Origin: Uloborus plumipes
Lineage: Eukaryota; Arthropoda; Arachnida; Araneae; Uloboridae
DNA: 64,000 bases
Reading direction: 5' to 3'
Assembly (NCBI GenBank): GCA_038373865.1
Contig: JAXGGA010000032.1
Coordinates: 283,501 to 347,500, forward strand
The notes under the pieces: model-generated
The model's input: only the letters and a program-made list of their open reading frames with translations
What the model was told of the DNA's origin: nothing
Database searches by the model: none
Made by a program: the position numbers and the translations under genes
Shown here: piece after piece, positions 12,567-25,114 of the stretch
Layout: every line of letters starts with the position of its first letter
Position numbering within the stretch: the first letter of the stretch is position 1

Positions 12567-15412
12567 CTGATGTCTCATTAAATTGTCCAGAAGACGTGGC
12601 AGGAATTTATTTAGTAACTAAGTTTTGCGTGTGGGGTTATAGTTACGCTACGTTACCGTGATTTTGTTTTACAGCGTGGTAGATGGAATACGTAATTTGT
12701 ATTGAGCTTTATAAATACCCACTTCAGGCGTAAATACAGCTTTTGTGCTGAGGAGGGTAATTTTTTTTTCAGCTGTCGTCCAGAATATTTTTTCTGAAGG
12801 GAGCTATAAAATTTCATTTTGTTCTTCATATAATTTTGACTTAGATTTTACTATTCAAGAAGGGAAATTGCCCCCCCCCCCCACCATCCTATTCGGTCCT
12901 GACCCTCTCTAAAGGCAAGTCCCATCACTCATATTTAATGAGCTTTTAAGGTTTCCTTTTATAGAGGTAGAATTTTAAAAAGTTTTACTCGCAATATTAC
13001 GAGTATGTTTAATTTTCTAAAATGTTCCAATGGAACAAAATTAAGAAAAAGGGACAAATGAAAGCAGTCATTAATTCATAATTTAAAAAGTATCTAATTT
13101 TTGAATAAGATTTCTTTTACTATAAAGTCAATCCTTAGAAACGAAGTTAAGATTTGTAAATTACCTTGTAACACACAGAAAGTGTTAGACTAAGTAAAGA
13201 ATTGCTCACGAAATCATACATACGCAGCGTAAGGCAGTTTATTTTACTATTGAGAAATAAATACTTAGTTTATAAATGTTTTGAAATTATAAAAAGAGAT
13301 TAAGTCATTGATTACAAGCGTAACGAAATAAATGAATGTTTAAAAACAATTGAATTAATAAACTCTATACACATGTGTTTTTTTTAATTAATTAATTTAT
13401 TTTTTTTAAATCTAGATTTGCAGCATAAAATTGTGTTTTAGAGGATTAAAGTGGCTCAAATACGAGCTTTGAATCGATCGGATGAAATGTGTATGAAACA
13501 AAATAATGCTTGAAAAATATCTAAAATTATTTTTTGTAAATAAAATGTTAGTCAACAATAATTAGTTGAATATAGTTCTAGTAGGAAATAAAGCATCCCG
13601 ACTCTTTAATTGAAACTGAGTTAGTTGCTGAAGGAATGTTAAAGAGTTTCGTTCTTTCGCAAAGAACAATAAAAGACAATTCCGGAGAATTAGTAGTCAT
13701 ACTTACGCTCCAACTGTTCCTTAAAAAAATTCAACCCGACAACTCAACTCGCTCAAATATTTTCCGCATCAGAAACTTTAACCCCAACTTTCACTGTGCG
13801 GCCGAACACAAAAAAATGAAATGGAAAGGAAATGACTTCCCAATGCCGTACAGTGCCAGAGAGAGAGAGAGAAAAGCGAAGATTAAAAAAATATAAAAAA
13901 AATAATACAATCGATGTGAAAATCGCTCTCAGAATCGATCGTATCAGAGAATCGTAGAGATTAAAACTGCGAAGCGAACAATAGAATCGGAGAAATGTCT
14001 CCGAACGGAAGGGTTGGATCACCCCTGGACTCTCTTTTAAAGGTCAGCTTTTTCTCTTGACTCCTCCTTTGGACATTCGAAATTCTATGGATGACCCCAG
14101 GGTTCCATGCGAAAGTTCGAAGATTGGTCCCATCACGCTTAGAATTCTAAATACCGCTAATAACGATGAAATACCACATTTCGTGAGAGTTTTTTTTTTT
14201 CTCGTCAGGAAGTTTTTATCTACTGACAGAATAGTTATTTCTAAGTTTAGTTTGACTGAGTTTATAAATGAAGTATACTTTTCATTTGAAACCGGTACTT
14301 AACTCTGAATATTTTGAAATTGATATTTAACTTTTGCTCAAAATCAGAGTTGAATCGAAAAAAGAAGAAAGAAACACGTAACACCAAGAAATAAGTGAAT
14401 AGATGATATTTAAATAGCTATAAAGGATAGAGCTCTGAACTAGGAATGAACCCTTGATACGAAGTGTGAGTGTGTGTGTGTAATCTAGAATTTAGCTCTT
14501 ACAAATATCTCGGAAAAAGTAGTTTTTTCATTGCTTGCCAATAATCGCCACAGTTAGATACCGATTCAATATAACACACGAAATTTCAGTTTTTTCCCCT
14601 TTTTACTTCAAATAACTGAAAAAAAAAGCATTTTGCACATATTTTGACGGAGATGAATTGAAATATTAATTTATTAAATTTTCAGCTGCACACAAACCAT
14701 TCTGCAATATCTGACTTTAAAAATATATATCTTACAATATTAAAATTATAACAAAACAAAAGAAACAAAAACGAGAATCATAATACTTTTTAACATTATT
14801 GATTCGATAATTTAAAAAAATGATAGATGATCGTGAGAATAATGTTATGTCCTAATTGCTAAAGTGTTCCAAACCACTTAGTTTTGCAATAGCTTGCTCC
14901 AAAAATAAAAATTAATCTCTTCTCTGATAAAGCGAATACAAGCAGACAAACAATTAGCTAATGCATTTTATATGGCCATACCAGAAATTGCAATAGAACC
15001 ATTACATCGTTCAAATTCACTTTCAAACGATTATTTTGCTTTTTTCGCAATGAACAACTTAAATGCTTTTCTAATCAATTTTAGTACAATTGGAATTGTT
15101 TTCAATTTTATTTTTTATTATCCTATTAGGCAAAATATAAAGTTACATTTTTTATCTTTTCATATTAAATTTCATGCAGTAGTGGAGTTCGAACTAATAA
15201 TTTCTATGTTTTACAGCTTTTATGCATTTTATTTCAAAGAACCACAAGAAAAATACGCTTACGTTTAAAATCACTCATTTAGCTATCTTCGACGTTGAAA
15301 ATTTTCAGCTCGGAATATGATACAAATAAAATCTACATAATTAAAAAAAATAACATCAACACTAATTTTTCAATCATACATATCAATCATACTATCACTC
15401 ACAAACCCTCAG
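12567..15412. other. Stretch with a possible upstream exon and GC-richer island
   Basis: On the minus strand a strong donor, GGAGC/GTAAGTATG, lies at 13707/13706. A good acceptor (pyrimidine tract ending CGCACAG) lies about 100 bases upstream, but the segment between has no open frame, so it could only be a non-coding 5' exon. The island at 13640-14130 is GC-richer and contains a GAGA run (13859-13873). The remainder is AT-rich with nothing else supported; a poly(C) run lies at 12871-12882. Confidence 0.3.
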
Positions 15413-15507
15413 ATCTGCGTCGGATCATTTCACAATTCGAGCTTGCTTTAAATGAAGATCAGCTGGACTACGAAAACGTGGTGCCTTGGAAAATGAATGT
15501 TAACTGA
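15413..15507 (+). CDS. Candidate terminal coding exon, unknown gene
   Basis: A pyrimidine-rich acceptor (TATCACTCACAAACCCTCAG) ends at 15412. The exon, entered with one base carried over from the previous exon, encodes LRRIISQFELALNEDQ then LDYENVVPWKMNVN and stops at TGA (15505-15507). It is clearly less AT-rich and more protein-like than its surroundings. Two AATAAA signals follow at 15613-15618 and 15623-15628, about 110 bases after the stop, as expected for a last exon. Upstream plus-strand exons were not found. The family is not recognised. A retained open frame begins at 15295, but its N-terminal part is AT-rich and intron-like. Confidence 0.45.
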
Positions 15508-15612
15508 TGACGTTTTGAAGGGTTATTTTACATTTTTACATACAACTGTTTACGTTATTTAATGTTATTTTTGTTTGTTTAGTAGATTATGATACGGATA
15601 CAAATGTATTTG

Positions 15613-15628
15613 AATAAAGTTCAATAAA
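15613..15628 (+). promoter_or_regulatory. Poly(A) signals
   Basis: Two AATAAA hexamers (15613-15618, 15623-15628) lie about 110 nt downstream of the stop codon of the candidate last exon at 15413-15507, the expected place for 3' end formation. Confidence 0.4.
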
Positions 15629-15866
15629 ATAAATTGATGACTATATTCCCAAACATATTAGTGAATATCCTTTAATTGTGTTTTTGGCTCAACAAAAACT
15701 AAAATAATATCGAATCTTTTCACTTACAAAGTCTGGAAATTAGGTACGTCGTATTTGAAATCACTAAACACATTTAAGAACTGATTATGGCCCATTTGAG
15801 AAAATATTGGGAACAAATTGAAGTGCGAAGTCGTTGTTTTCTTTCATACAATATAATTTCAACAGC

Positions 15867-15947
15867 TTTGTTTAACTACCAGCCAGTAGAATTTTTCTAT
15901 TTGTAAAGGGTTTGTTTAACTACCAGCGAGTAGAATTTTTCTATTTG
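15867..15947. repeat. Two-copy tandem duplication
   Basis: A 37-bp sequence (TTTGTTTAACTACCAG... ending TTTTTCTATTTG) at 15867-15903 is repeated at 15911-15947 with one mismatch, a 44-bp period. This is a recent local duplication. Confidence 0.9.
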
Positions 15948-16099
15948 ATACCGCTAGAAATTTTGTTGCAATGAAGAAATGTAGGTTGCGATTGCAATAC
16001 TGTCAGAAATGATGGTTTTTAACTGCTCAAAGGCTGTCTTTTGCTCGGCGGTACTAAACAGTTAATTTATAAGATAACTGCAAACTTAGAAGCAGCTAT

Positions 16100-16870
16100 T
16101 ACTTGTACGATCAAAACAGTGTTTCAAAATTGCTGTAGAAAGTCTGCTGCAAAGTGTTCTAAAAAAGGGATTCGTGTTAGTGTTCACAAAATGTTCTCAA
16201 GAGCTTTCCTAAAAATGTTATAAAAGTTTTATACATGAAATAAGTGTTCTGAAAGGGTTCTAAGAAGTGTTTTAAAAACTATTTTAAGCAGCGTATTTCA
16301 AAGTGTTCTAAAAATCAAAATAGGGGTTAAATAGGCTTGTTCAAAAAGTTTTTGAAAAGTGCCTGAAGTTTTCCAGTGCAATGTTCATTAGGGACTCAAA
16401 ATGGTATGTGCCGAAAACTATTTTTTGGTGCATCGAGTGTATAACAGCCGAGCTTGAAAGGGTCCCATGACACACTCAAAGGAGAAACTAGGTGCATTGG
16501 AATGAGACATAGCAAATATTCGAAAGAACAACAGGGACAAATAAAAAACCCAACAGCGTGTTTTCAAAATACTCACAGGATGCATTCGGAAAAGTCTCGC
16601 AGGGTGCACTAAACGAAAAACAGTGTCGCAAGGCGTACTAAAAAGGGCCACAGAGACCATTCGACAGAACGACAAGCCCAATAAAAAAGGCAACAGTGCG
16701 TCTTGAAAAAAGCCACAAGATGTATTCGAAAAAGCAAAGGACCCACTGAAGAAAAACAAAGTCCCAGCTTGCACTTCGAGGGGCCACAAAGGACACTTAA
16801 AAGGGTAACAGTACACACTTAAAATAGTGTACTAGAAAGCGCAACAGGACACTCTAGAAAGTGTACCAAT
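16100..16870. repeat. Degenerate minisatellite, ~23-bp period
   Basis: From about 16440 to 16870 the plus strand repeats a decayed unit resembling GGGCCACAGGGTGCACTCGA followed by AAAAA, with period 21-27 bases (for example GGCAACAGTGCGTCTTGAAA, AGCCACAAGATGTATTCGAA, GGGCCACAAAGGACACTTAA). The preceding part (16100-16330) repeats AGTGTTCTAAAAA. Similar units recur at about 50440-50510. Minus-strand open frames of 132 and 69 codons run through it. They are Phe/Ser/Leu-rich by-products of a low-stop repeat and are not called as genes. Confidence 0.65.
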
Positions 16871-17149
16871 GTGCTGCGCCCAGCCAAAAACCGATAGACA
16901 TCACTGCATTATAACAGAAGAAACTCAACAAACATTCCGCTTTTGTTACTACTAGAACGGGGCTTTCGACTGACGAAAAACGATACCCTGTTATTCCAGC
17001 GTAACTATGGCAACGATTTACGATAAAAAAGTCGCATAATAATCTTGAATCGCCGATCAAAAAATCCTATATGTTGCGACGTAGAATCCATCTTGCAATT
17101 CGAAACAGTTTCTGAGTGGTTCCATCCCGACTGTTACTAAAATATTAGT

Positions 17150-17290
17150 CATGAAACCTGAGTACGTTACATCAATCCTTGCTGATGATGGACTCATAGA
17201 AAGAACCGCATTTTCTGAAACTTTAAATTTTATGGGGACTGAACGATTAATGCAAATATTGCATTTATTTAGGAAAAATTGCACCTAGGA
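17150..17290 (+). pseudogene. Possible transposase fragment (piggyBac-like?)
   Basis: The plus-strand frame starting at 17151 reads MKPEYVTSILADDGLIE... then TAFSETLNFMGTERLMQILH before a stop. The spacing of Phe, Met, Arg and Leu-His resembles the segment of piggyBac transposases just before the first catalytic Asp. The match is short and from memory only, and no catalytic motif follows in any frame. A piggyBac-type end lies close by at 17428. Confidence 0.2.
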
Positions 17291-17427
17291 CGACGTTTCC
17301 GTGCACCTCCAGTTTCTGTAGTTTCCGGCGATTTCCGTCTTATCTTTGAACAATATGAAAACAAAACTACAGGTGAAATTCCAATGTTTTACAAGCATGC
17401 CCCGCATTGGAATGATCTGAGTTTTAA

Positions 17428-17937
17428 CCCATTAATGCCTGACATTTTTTTCCAAAGATATTTTGTATACTGGTTACAAACAGTGTTTAGTGGACAGGAA
17501 AAATAATAAAAAAATATTATGTAAAGAATAATTTTTTAATTAAGGGAAAAAAATCGTCCCTTAAAAGTTACGATAGACCCCAGAGGGTACATACTTTTTT
17601 TACTAATTTTTTTTTTTGCCTACGATATAATATTTAAAAAGACATTTTACAAGAAGAAATAAAATTAGCAATTAACATAAACTGGGAAGCTGGGAATAAC
17701 TTTGAAAACTTAGCTTTTTTTCTTGAGATTGTGAAAGATGTCATTTTTGATAAAGATCATATTAAAACTGCTACAGAACACACTTTACAATGGTTATGTG
17801 CTGCAATCTGTTAATAACGAATTGAAACAACACCAAGGTACTAATTGAACACTATTATTTGGTTGAAATATTCATTTTGGGGAAATACAGACCCCTTTTC
17901 GAACCGTCCCTAAAAAGGGATGCTAGGCATTAATGGG
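17428..17937. mobile_element. piggyBac-type non-autonomous element
   Basis: A 510-bp unit lies between TTAA (17424-17427) and TTAA (17938-17941). It begins CCCATTAATGCCTGACAT and ends ATGCTAGGCATTAATGGG. The first 13 bases (CCCATTAATGCCT) are perfect inverted repeats. TTAA targets and CCC-starting termini are diagnostic of piggyBac. The interior is AT-rich, contains an AAGGGA/TCCCTT hairpin near 17544-17562, and encodes no transposase. Confidence 0.8.
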
Positions 17938-17941
17938 TTAA

Positions 17942-20900
17942 GTCATGTATCCTTGTTCCAATGAATCTTGGCCCGTTATTTTGATATCTCTTTTGGTATT
18001 TTTTTTTTTATTTCTCAATTCAAAATTTGAAAATTCGTAGTCGCAGATAAGGAAATGTAAAAACCTTAAACTTTATCAGAGTAAAAATAGTCACTAAGTC
18101 AACTATGCACGCCACTGCAAGAATTGTTTCATGAGAATGCCTAATTGTGATAGAAATAACTTCCATTGGAGATAATTATAGACATGTAACACTCAAGGAA
18201 TATGTTATTCTCCAAAAATTTCCGTATAACTAGATTTTTATCACATTTGTGAGTTAATGACACATCCAATTAAATGAAACTATTATGGAGAAACCATCGA
18301 CATTTATTTGTGCTTATATGGTCGTATATTAGATACATTTGACGACGTGAATATTTTATGTAACATACAAGCCCGAGTATATAATTTTGTCTTTCAAAAT
18401 AACTGAAGAGCATAAATAAAAAACTAATTTTGGAGTTTGAATGATATTTTTAAAGTGTTTACATTAGTAACGGTACTGCTGAGATAAGTTTTAAATTATT
18501 GGACTGCTATGAATTAAAAATTTATAGTGCGGCAAGGTAAAATCTATGAACTAAATGTATAATAAATCTGAAAACAACAAAAATTACATTCACATTCATT
18601 TAAGTACATAAAACTCGTAAAGCTGGGGTGGGCGGCGGTTCCAATATTCTGACCGCTTTAAAAGATGAAAATGATTCACAGCACAAAATATTGCTATTTA
18701 TCTTAACTGAATCCCAAAAGTGTGATTTTTTAACTATCGTGCTAGATGCCTTGCATTTCGAAACTTTTTAGATTTAGAAGAACAAAGCAAAAACAGAATT
18801 AATATAAAATACGATATCCAGAAGATGGCCATAGTTTTAACTTGTTTGTGCAAAAATAATTTAAAACAGTAATTTTAAAACAGCATGTAATATTTAATTA
18901 TTGCAACATAATGTTATGAAATTTTGTTTAAGAAGTTTTTAAAATAAATATAATTACATTGTAATAAACTTTTTTCGAAATTGAAGTTTCTCCGTTCACA
19001 GTTATTTGAAATGGCTTCTTGTGATGTGATTCGCTATTATTTAAAAATTGCTAATTTGTTAGTTTAACTAAACTATGATTTATTATTTGAAGGGAAACTA
19101 TTAAGTATTTTAATGCGAAATTACTTAGAAAAACTTTAAATACACCGAAGAAAAAGGAAGAATATAAAAAGGGACTCAAGTAATAATTTGAAATTAGACA
19201 TAAAATTGTTCTCTACTCGGATAGCACTAATAGAACATTATACAATGGGAACTTGCAAATTAGATTTATTAGAACATAATATCAGTAACAATGAGCCATA
19301 CTAATATTTTTAAAACAAATCAACCGAATTTTGTTTCATAAACTTTTAGTTTTATTTTTTTATATTTTACTGTACAATTTAGGAGACTAAAGAGCCACTT
19401 TGCATCTTAGACAAAATTATGTTTCAAAAACTTCGATAGTTTATTATTTTTCTTAGGATCTTTCTTTGCATATATCAATTAAAGTTCATGTTTCGACCTA
19501 TATAAAATGTTCTTTCCCTTCTAGTGTTGGTTGTTCTTATATTTTGTAAATACATTAACCAAAAATATCAGAAGTTTTTTTTTCAGTAATTTCCGAGTTT
19601 ATCTGTCTATTTCCCCTGATGAGTATATCCTATACAACAAATACATGGTCTAATTAATTAATCTGGCTATTATGTTTTCCACTGGTAAGGTGTCACAAGC
19701 CCTCTTTTTTTTCAGCGTTTTAAAAATCAAATTAACTGTGTATAAGAAATTTTAAAAAGCGCATAAAATTAAAAAATTTGAACAAGCTACATTGTAAACA
19801 CAATTGTAAATACTATAAAAGCCTAAAAAGAAGATGATATAAGAATGTACTCTTCAGACTTGTGAAGTAATTAAGAATAATATTTCTGGAAATTTATATG
19901 AAAAGTTGCCATACATTAAGTTAAATAACAGCACTATCATCATAAGCTGAACCACTAAACTTTCCTTTTCCGATCAGCTGATATCGGGTTATAAAATTTT
20001 TGACCTCATTCTCAAAAAGGGGCGGGGCATCCGGTAGAAGATGAGTGAATTCCATGGTAGCGTAGAAACAGGTTTTAAAGTAATTTTTAGGCACAACATT
20101 TTTGGCTAAGAACTAACTTTTCCCCATAAATTTCATTGAAATTTTCTTAAAGTTCATCTTAATGAAAATTTGAATCCATTTCGATATTTGTTGACAAATG
20201 ATGAGGAAATCAGAGGATTTTTTTATTTGCTCAATTGTGTAGAAATGTAAGTACAACTTTCATGCTTTTGAAATATTTGAATGTATTTATAGTTCATACA
20301 TTTTGTATGATGGAAAAAAATGTAGCCATAATGAAATTAGCGGTACCCATTGCAGTGGGAGGAGCAGATGAAAATAGTTGGGAGCTTAGATGCAGATATA
20401 ATTTATAATTGTGTGCGATTTTAACTTTTTAGTACTAAAGATCTAAATTAGCTGATTATAAATTAAAAGAGAAACAAATATAAATTGAGCAAGAAAAACA
20501 GCGATGGCATAGAATGGAATTATTGGGTAGAAAGCTCAAAAATATTTAAAATTCTGGTATAGACAGGATATTATGAATACGTAGGGATTAACTGTTGTTT
20601 AAAATCATACATAAATGCATACTCACTGACAAACGTTAAGCACGGGAAGCAAAATGTTAATTTCCGGAAGCCAAATCTGAACTCTGAAATGTACCTGTGT
20701 CTTAAATCCTTACATTGCGAGTATTATACCAAGGGGGCCACCACAGTCCTAACATTTTTGCCAGATCATGCTGCGGGTCACCTGTAAGTTTTGTCAAAGT
20801 TACTCTTAAAAATAAAGTGTTATCACTCTCCTCATAACGGGCGTTTTTTCGACCTGACCTCTATTTCTGTTTACTTCGTACTTTCCCCAATAGGGGACCC

Positions 20901-21625
20901 TAGGACCCGAAGAAATCATTGCAAGGGGCCCCCAAACCTGCAACTAATGGAAAAGCTGCAGTTAACTGCAGATGTAAGAGAGGGAAGAGTTACCTTCTAC
21001 TTTAGCCCCCATAATTTGATAAACACGTTATATGTATAATTTATGATAAACACTCATATAAGGAATTATAATTATTTTTATTCCCGGCTAAAAAGTACTT
21101 CTTGGCTAGTACACTAAATATTAGGTCAGTTAAATGCTATTACTTCAGTACCGCGACATAATATTTATTTGCATTTCTAAATTACTGGACAAATTTAGTT
21201 TTGAAAAATTTACATACATAAACACGCAACAAAATGCATGAAGCGACAAAAGAAAAAAACGTATTTTGCTTCTCTTATAAATAGGTGATGCTTGAAGGTT
21301 TCCCAAAATTAATTTTGATTAATATAAGTAAATGCTTCTTCATTGTATTCTAAATCTCAACTTTATGCGTAGACGGCAAATTCGGTTCTTCCAAAATACG
21401 TACTTTTTTTTTGAACATATTACTTATATAACTAATTATTCACGAAATCGCAATTTTATGCTTATGCGAAAAATTTGTCTTAAAATATAAAAACATTTTT
21501 GGACACATTAAGTCTAAAGATTGTGCACTAAATCTCAACTTTGTTCTCAAATGGAAAATTCGCCTGCTAAAATAAAATTTTTCTGAACATATTACTTATA
21601 CTAAATGAAAGAAATAGAATCTGAC
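17942..21625. other. Gene-free AT-rich stretch
   Basis: No supported gene. A donor-like CACCT/GTAAGT is at 20782-20788 on the plus strand after ATGCTGCGGGTC, but no acceptor or continuing exon was found. A GC-richer patch at 20880-20960 (GGGGACCCTAGGACCC, GGGGCCCCC) has an open frame (20791-21039) without recognisable features. Confidence 0.4.
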
Positions 21626-21692
21626 CTTTAATTCCGCAGCAAGCCGCAGCGATGATTAGAAATACACACTTCCAGCATATAGCCGCTCTCAT
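21626..21692 (-). CDS. Candidate first coding exon with signal peptide
   Basis: On the minus strand, GTCACC-ATG-A (a strong start context) at 21692 opens MRAAICWKCVFLIIAAACCG then IK. This is a textbook signal peptide: a short basic N-region, the hydrophobic core VFLIIAAACC, and small residues near a plausible cleavage site. The frame reaches AAAG/GTCAGA (donor at 21625/21624), leaving one base of a codon. Without splicing it stops after 41 codons at 21567. Upstream (21693-22260) the minus strand is GC-richer and could be a 5' UTR and promoter. The product would be secreted or membrane-anchored; the downstream exons were not identified. An overlapping upstream ATG in another frame (MLLRHHESGY...) is a weaker alternative. 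Confidence 0.4.
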
Positions 21693-22260
21693 GGTGACGT
21701 AAAAGCATCAATGTTCCGTCAAGAATTGATGGACATCAATGAAGCACTAATTTAAAATTCTCTCTCAAAAGTCCAGAGCACTACTGGAGCAGTGAACGAA
21801 GCGCGAATGAAAACCATCCTTTGAAATGAAAAACAAAAATAGAGATCGAGCGAAACAGAAACCCGCGGAAAACACTGCTCCTCTTTATGAAATTTATGTA
21901 CACACAGCCACTAATTTACGAGACACAATCCTCCGACTTGTTTATAAGGTCAGCGACAAGTTTAAATCTGACTTGGAAGCACATTGGAAGAAGAGAAAAA
22001 GAAACACTCCAGTCTTGCGAACAAACTTGCGCGGGGTTTATTCCTTTTGGAACACTTTTAGAAAAGACAGGGGGGTGGACTGGGCAGAGGGCCGCTAACA
22101 GTTCTCTGGAGTTGCCGACTAGGCTGCAGCGCGTGAACTAATGTTGCGGAGAAGTTGACTTCACGAACACGGGAGGCCTTGGGTGGCCTGCGCCCTCTGT
22201 CGGCCGTTAAAATAACTAACTGTGTACCCGGCTTTTCACATCACTCGGAACAACATTTAT
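21693..22260 (-). promoter_or_regulatory. Possible promoter and 5' UTR region
   Basis: This GC-richer stretch lies immediately upstream of the signal-peptide exon. It includes CpG-containing segments at 22010-22210 and a TATA-like TTATAAAC near 21940-21948 on the minus strand. Plus-strand open frames here (21826-22098, 21887-22141) are not recognisable. The assignment rests only on position and composition. Confidence 0.25.
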
Positions 22261-24314
22261 TCCAAACGTTATCTCTCAAGAGATATATAATCTATGAATA
22301 TAAAATGTAGATTCCATTTGATTGAAACTGCCAAGATCACTTTAATAAGTACATTTTAAAGAGGTTGTTTGAAAAACAATTCAATTCTTATCTGCTCTCT
22401 ACTCTTTGCAGTAAATTTCGGCTCTCTGTAGAGCAGCGTCCTCTAGTGGCTCGTTTGATGGGATGAAATCTTCTTTTCCAGCCGGCTTCTGATAAGGAGG
22501 AGGACAATCTATTGTACCGTAGCAATAGTTATACGCATCTTAAAACTTTTAAAACTTACTATACAAGCAGGCAGTGAGGCAGTGCAAAGTTTGCTTCACT
22601 TTACATTTAAAATTTGCGTTTTCCTTCTTTATTTACCTTCCTTTTATATTTTTTTTTTATTAAAATGCTTTTGGAAACTACACGCAGTGCAAGTATTTAT
22701 TTTTTTGCACATGCAAACTATACCAAGTTCTAAGCTCAAATGCCGTATCTGCACTTTTTATAAAAAATGAATTACTGTCACATGGGGCATTTTGTTACAT
22801 CAGTTTCATCAATGTAATATTTTACTGTTATTTGAGAGGGTGGGATAATTCTTTTTACTTCTGAAAAAGTAGCATCTGAATCAAATTTATAGAGACACAG
22901 CAGTTTAAAAGTAATTTCTCATTTTGAGCTCAGCGGCAGATACAGCTTTTGCGCTAAACACGGCATAGTACCATTTTCCTTTTGCAATTTTCATCAGCCT
23001 AAATACAGCGTATTTAAACTAGTATTTGACAAGAAGTTCATCTTTCGTCAAAATCTAAACGAGCCTTCTCTCCCGCACATTAGTATCCTTTATGTATCAA
23101 ATAAATTTCTCTTTCAATCAAGCACGAATGTAGGGGGTGAATTCAAAGGTCATGATCCCCTACTGTGATTAAAAGAAAGCTTATAGCTGCGTTTTGCGAA
23201 ATTAAATTTCAAGAAATTTCTAGGGTTCCCCAGACTGGCACTTCGGACTAAAACTATTATACGTAGGACTCTTCCACCTTCTACTTCGTGTGCTTATATT
23301 TGAAAAATAATCACTGAAGAACCATATTCGCCTTTACTGCTCAAATTGGTTTAGATTACAAATAGTTTCAAATTAACCATTTTTTTCCCATTTAAAACAA
23401 ATTTTCAGCTTTCGAAACAGATTTTCTAGCAACATTTTTCAGAGAAACTTTTTAATCTCCCCCCCCCCCTCGCAAAAAAAAAAAAAGAGTTTAGATCAAA
23501 ACAATACCCTCTCAGGGCTTTTTACACTCATTGTGATTTAAGAAAAAATCAATGGCTTCTTTTTCTGGATTAAAAAGAAAGCCAACTTTCATGAATCAAT
23601 GAAACAAACCATAACTTTCGTCATTATTAAGCCGATATGAAATTTTTTCCAACCGTTCTTGTTGATTTGAATTTTTTTATTGTTCTAACATTTTTTTATG
23701 GCTAAAAACAACGCACAACGTAATCGTTTCTGAAAATGTAATGTTTGCACTTTTTTAGGGTCAAAAAATACTTTGAAAAATCTCTCTCTTTTTTTTACAG
23801 CAAAAAAAAAAAAAAAAAAACCGGCCTGAATGGACATATTTGAAGTTTTTTTTTTGACTACAAACATATTTCTTCTGTTTTCTGTTTTAAAATTCTTTCT
23901 CCTAATATTTATTCAAAGTCATTCCACTAATTAAATCAGAATTTTTGTAGAACTTGAATTCCCTATTTTATCAATAAATAAATCTAAGGAGAAAAGTGTT
24001 TCAATTTTTGACCTTTTCTTTCTTTCTTTCTTCCTTTTTTCCGACACAATATTAAAAACCATTTAGACGGGCAAAACATTAGTGTTGCAATTCTGCTTAT
24101 TTTACCTTCAAAATAATCACTATAAAAGTATTTAAACTATCGTATACTGGCTCAGCCAAGTTTCGAGAAAGCTTTTTTCGTAATCCATTAAAAGTTGCTG
24201 TTGGATTGGGAAGGACAAACAACCAGACATCACCTCATCGCTATAAACTCTTATTTTTTAGTGCTTCTTCAACAACTCATTTGTTTCAGTCTTTATCTTA
24301 AACGATAAATCCTA
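22261..24314. other. Gene-free AT-rich stretch
   Basis: No supported gene. Poly(C) at 23460-23470, poly(A) at 23803-23820 and CT-rich TTTCTTTCTTTC at 24017-24032 are present. Confidence 0.5.
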
Positions 24315-24664
24315 CACTGCAAAAACTGAACTGTCTTTTTTACAGTATAATATTGGCAGCCGAGGATCCAATTTAAAGCTATAAAATGCACAGTAATAAA
24401 CTGTAAAACTAGCAAGTTTATAGTTTATTACTGTAAAGTTAGCAATGTTACAGTTTGTTGCCATAAAATTTAGCTATAATATACTGTAAAAACAACAGTA
24501 TAATACTGACAGCAGAGGTTCCGGTTTAAAACAGTAAAATGCACGGTAATAAAATAAAATTCGCAATTTTACAGTTTGGTACTGTAAAATTAACAATTTT
24601 CACCGTTTTTTACCATAAAATTAGCTGTATTATACTGTAAAAACAACATTAATTTTTTACACTA
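24315..24664 (+). mobile_element. CACTG-ended MITE family A, dimeric copy
   Basis: A 350-bp unit between TA and TA starts CACTGCAAAA and ends TTTTTTACACTA. The interior is a tandem near-duplicate of one ~170-bp unit (ACAGTATAATA...GCAGCCGAGG... then ...GACAGCAGAGGTTCC) joined through ACTGTAAAAACAACAGTATA. Each half contains alternating AAACTGTAAAACTAGCAA and TACAGTTTATTACTGTAAA arms, so the whole can fold. It is non-coding. Sister copies lie at 32567-32913 (also dimeric), 49899-50126 (monomer) and 2351-2647 (inverted, old). Confidence 0.85.
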
Positions 24665-25114
24665 TATCTTAGGTACGTCCTTTAATACGCTGACAGTCAT
24701 ACGCGCGCGAGGTCGAATTTATCTTTATGCTATATCGGAAGCTGATCTGAAAACTGCAGCATCCTCACTTCCCTTCAAAAGAATTAGAAAACCTTCTATT
24801 TGACCAAAATCCACAATGTGACTATAGAAAGACAGTTCCAAAAATCTTTAAAACAAGCTTATGTGAAAAATAATTAAATTGCTATGGCAGGAATAATTAG
24901 TTTAGGTCTGGGTATGAAGTGGTTGAATTGTTACGACTTGAAAAAACATCTTATTTTATGAAGTGCATGAATGCATCTTTAATTAAAGAAAATAATGAGT
25001 TCACTGCATAAAAGAAAAAATGAACCGTAGCTTGACTTTCAATGCATTAAGAAAAATTCGTAAAAAATAAGAATCACCTCCTTAAAATATTCTGCCCTAA
25101 GAAGCTGCACATAC

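Noticed and set aside
16418..16816. 132-codon minus-strand frame
   Set aside because: Runs through the degenerate minisatellite; Phe/Leu/Ser-rich repetitive translation with no domain.
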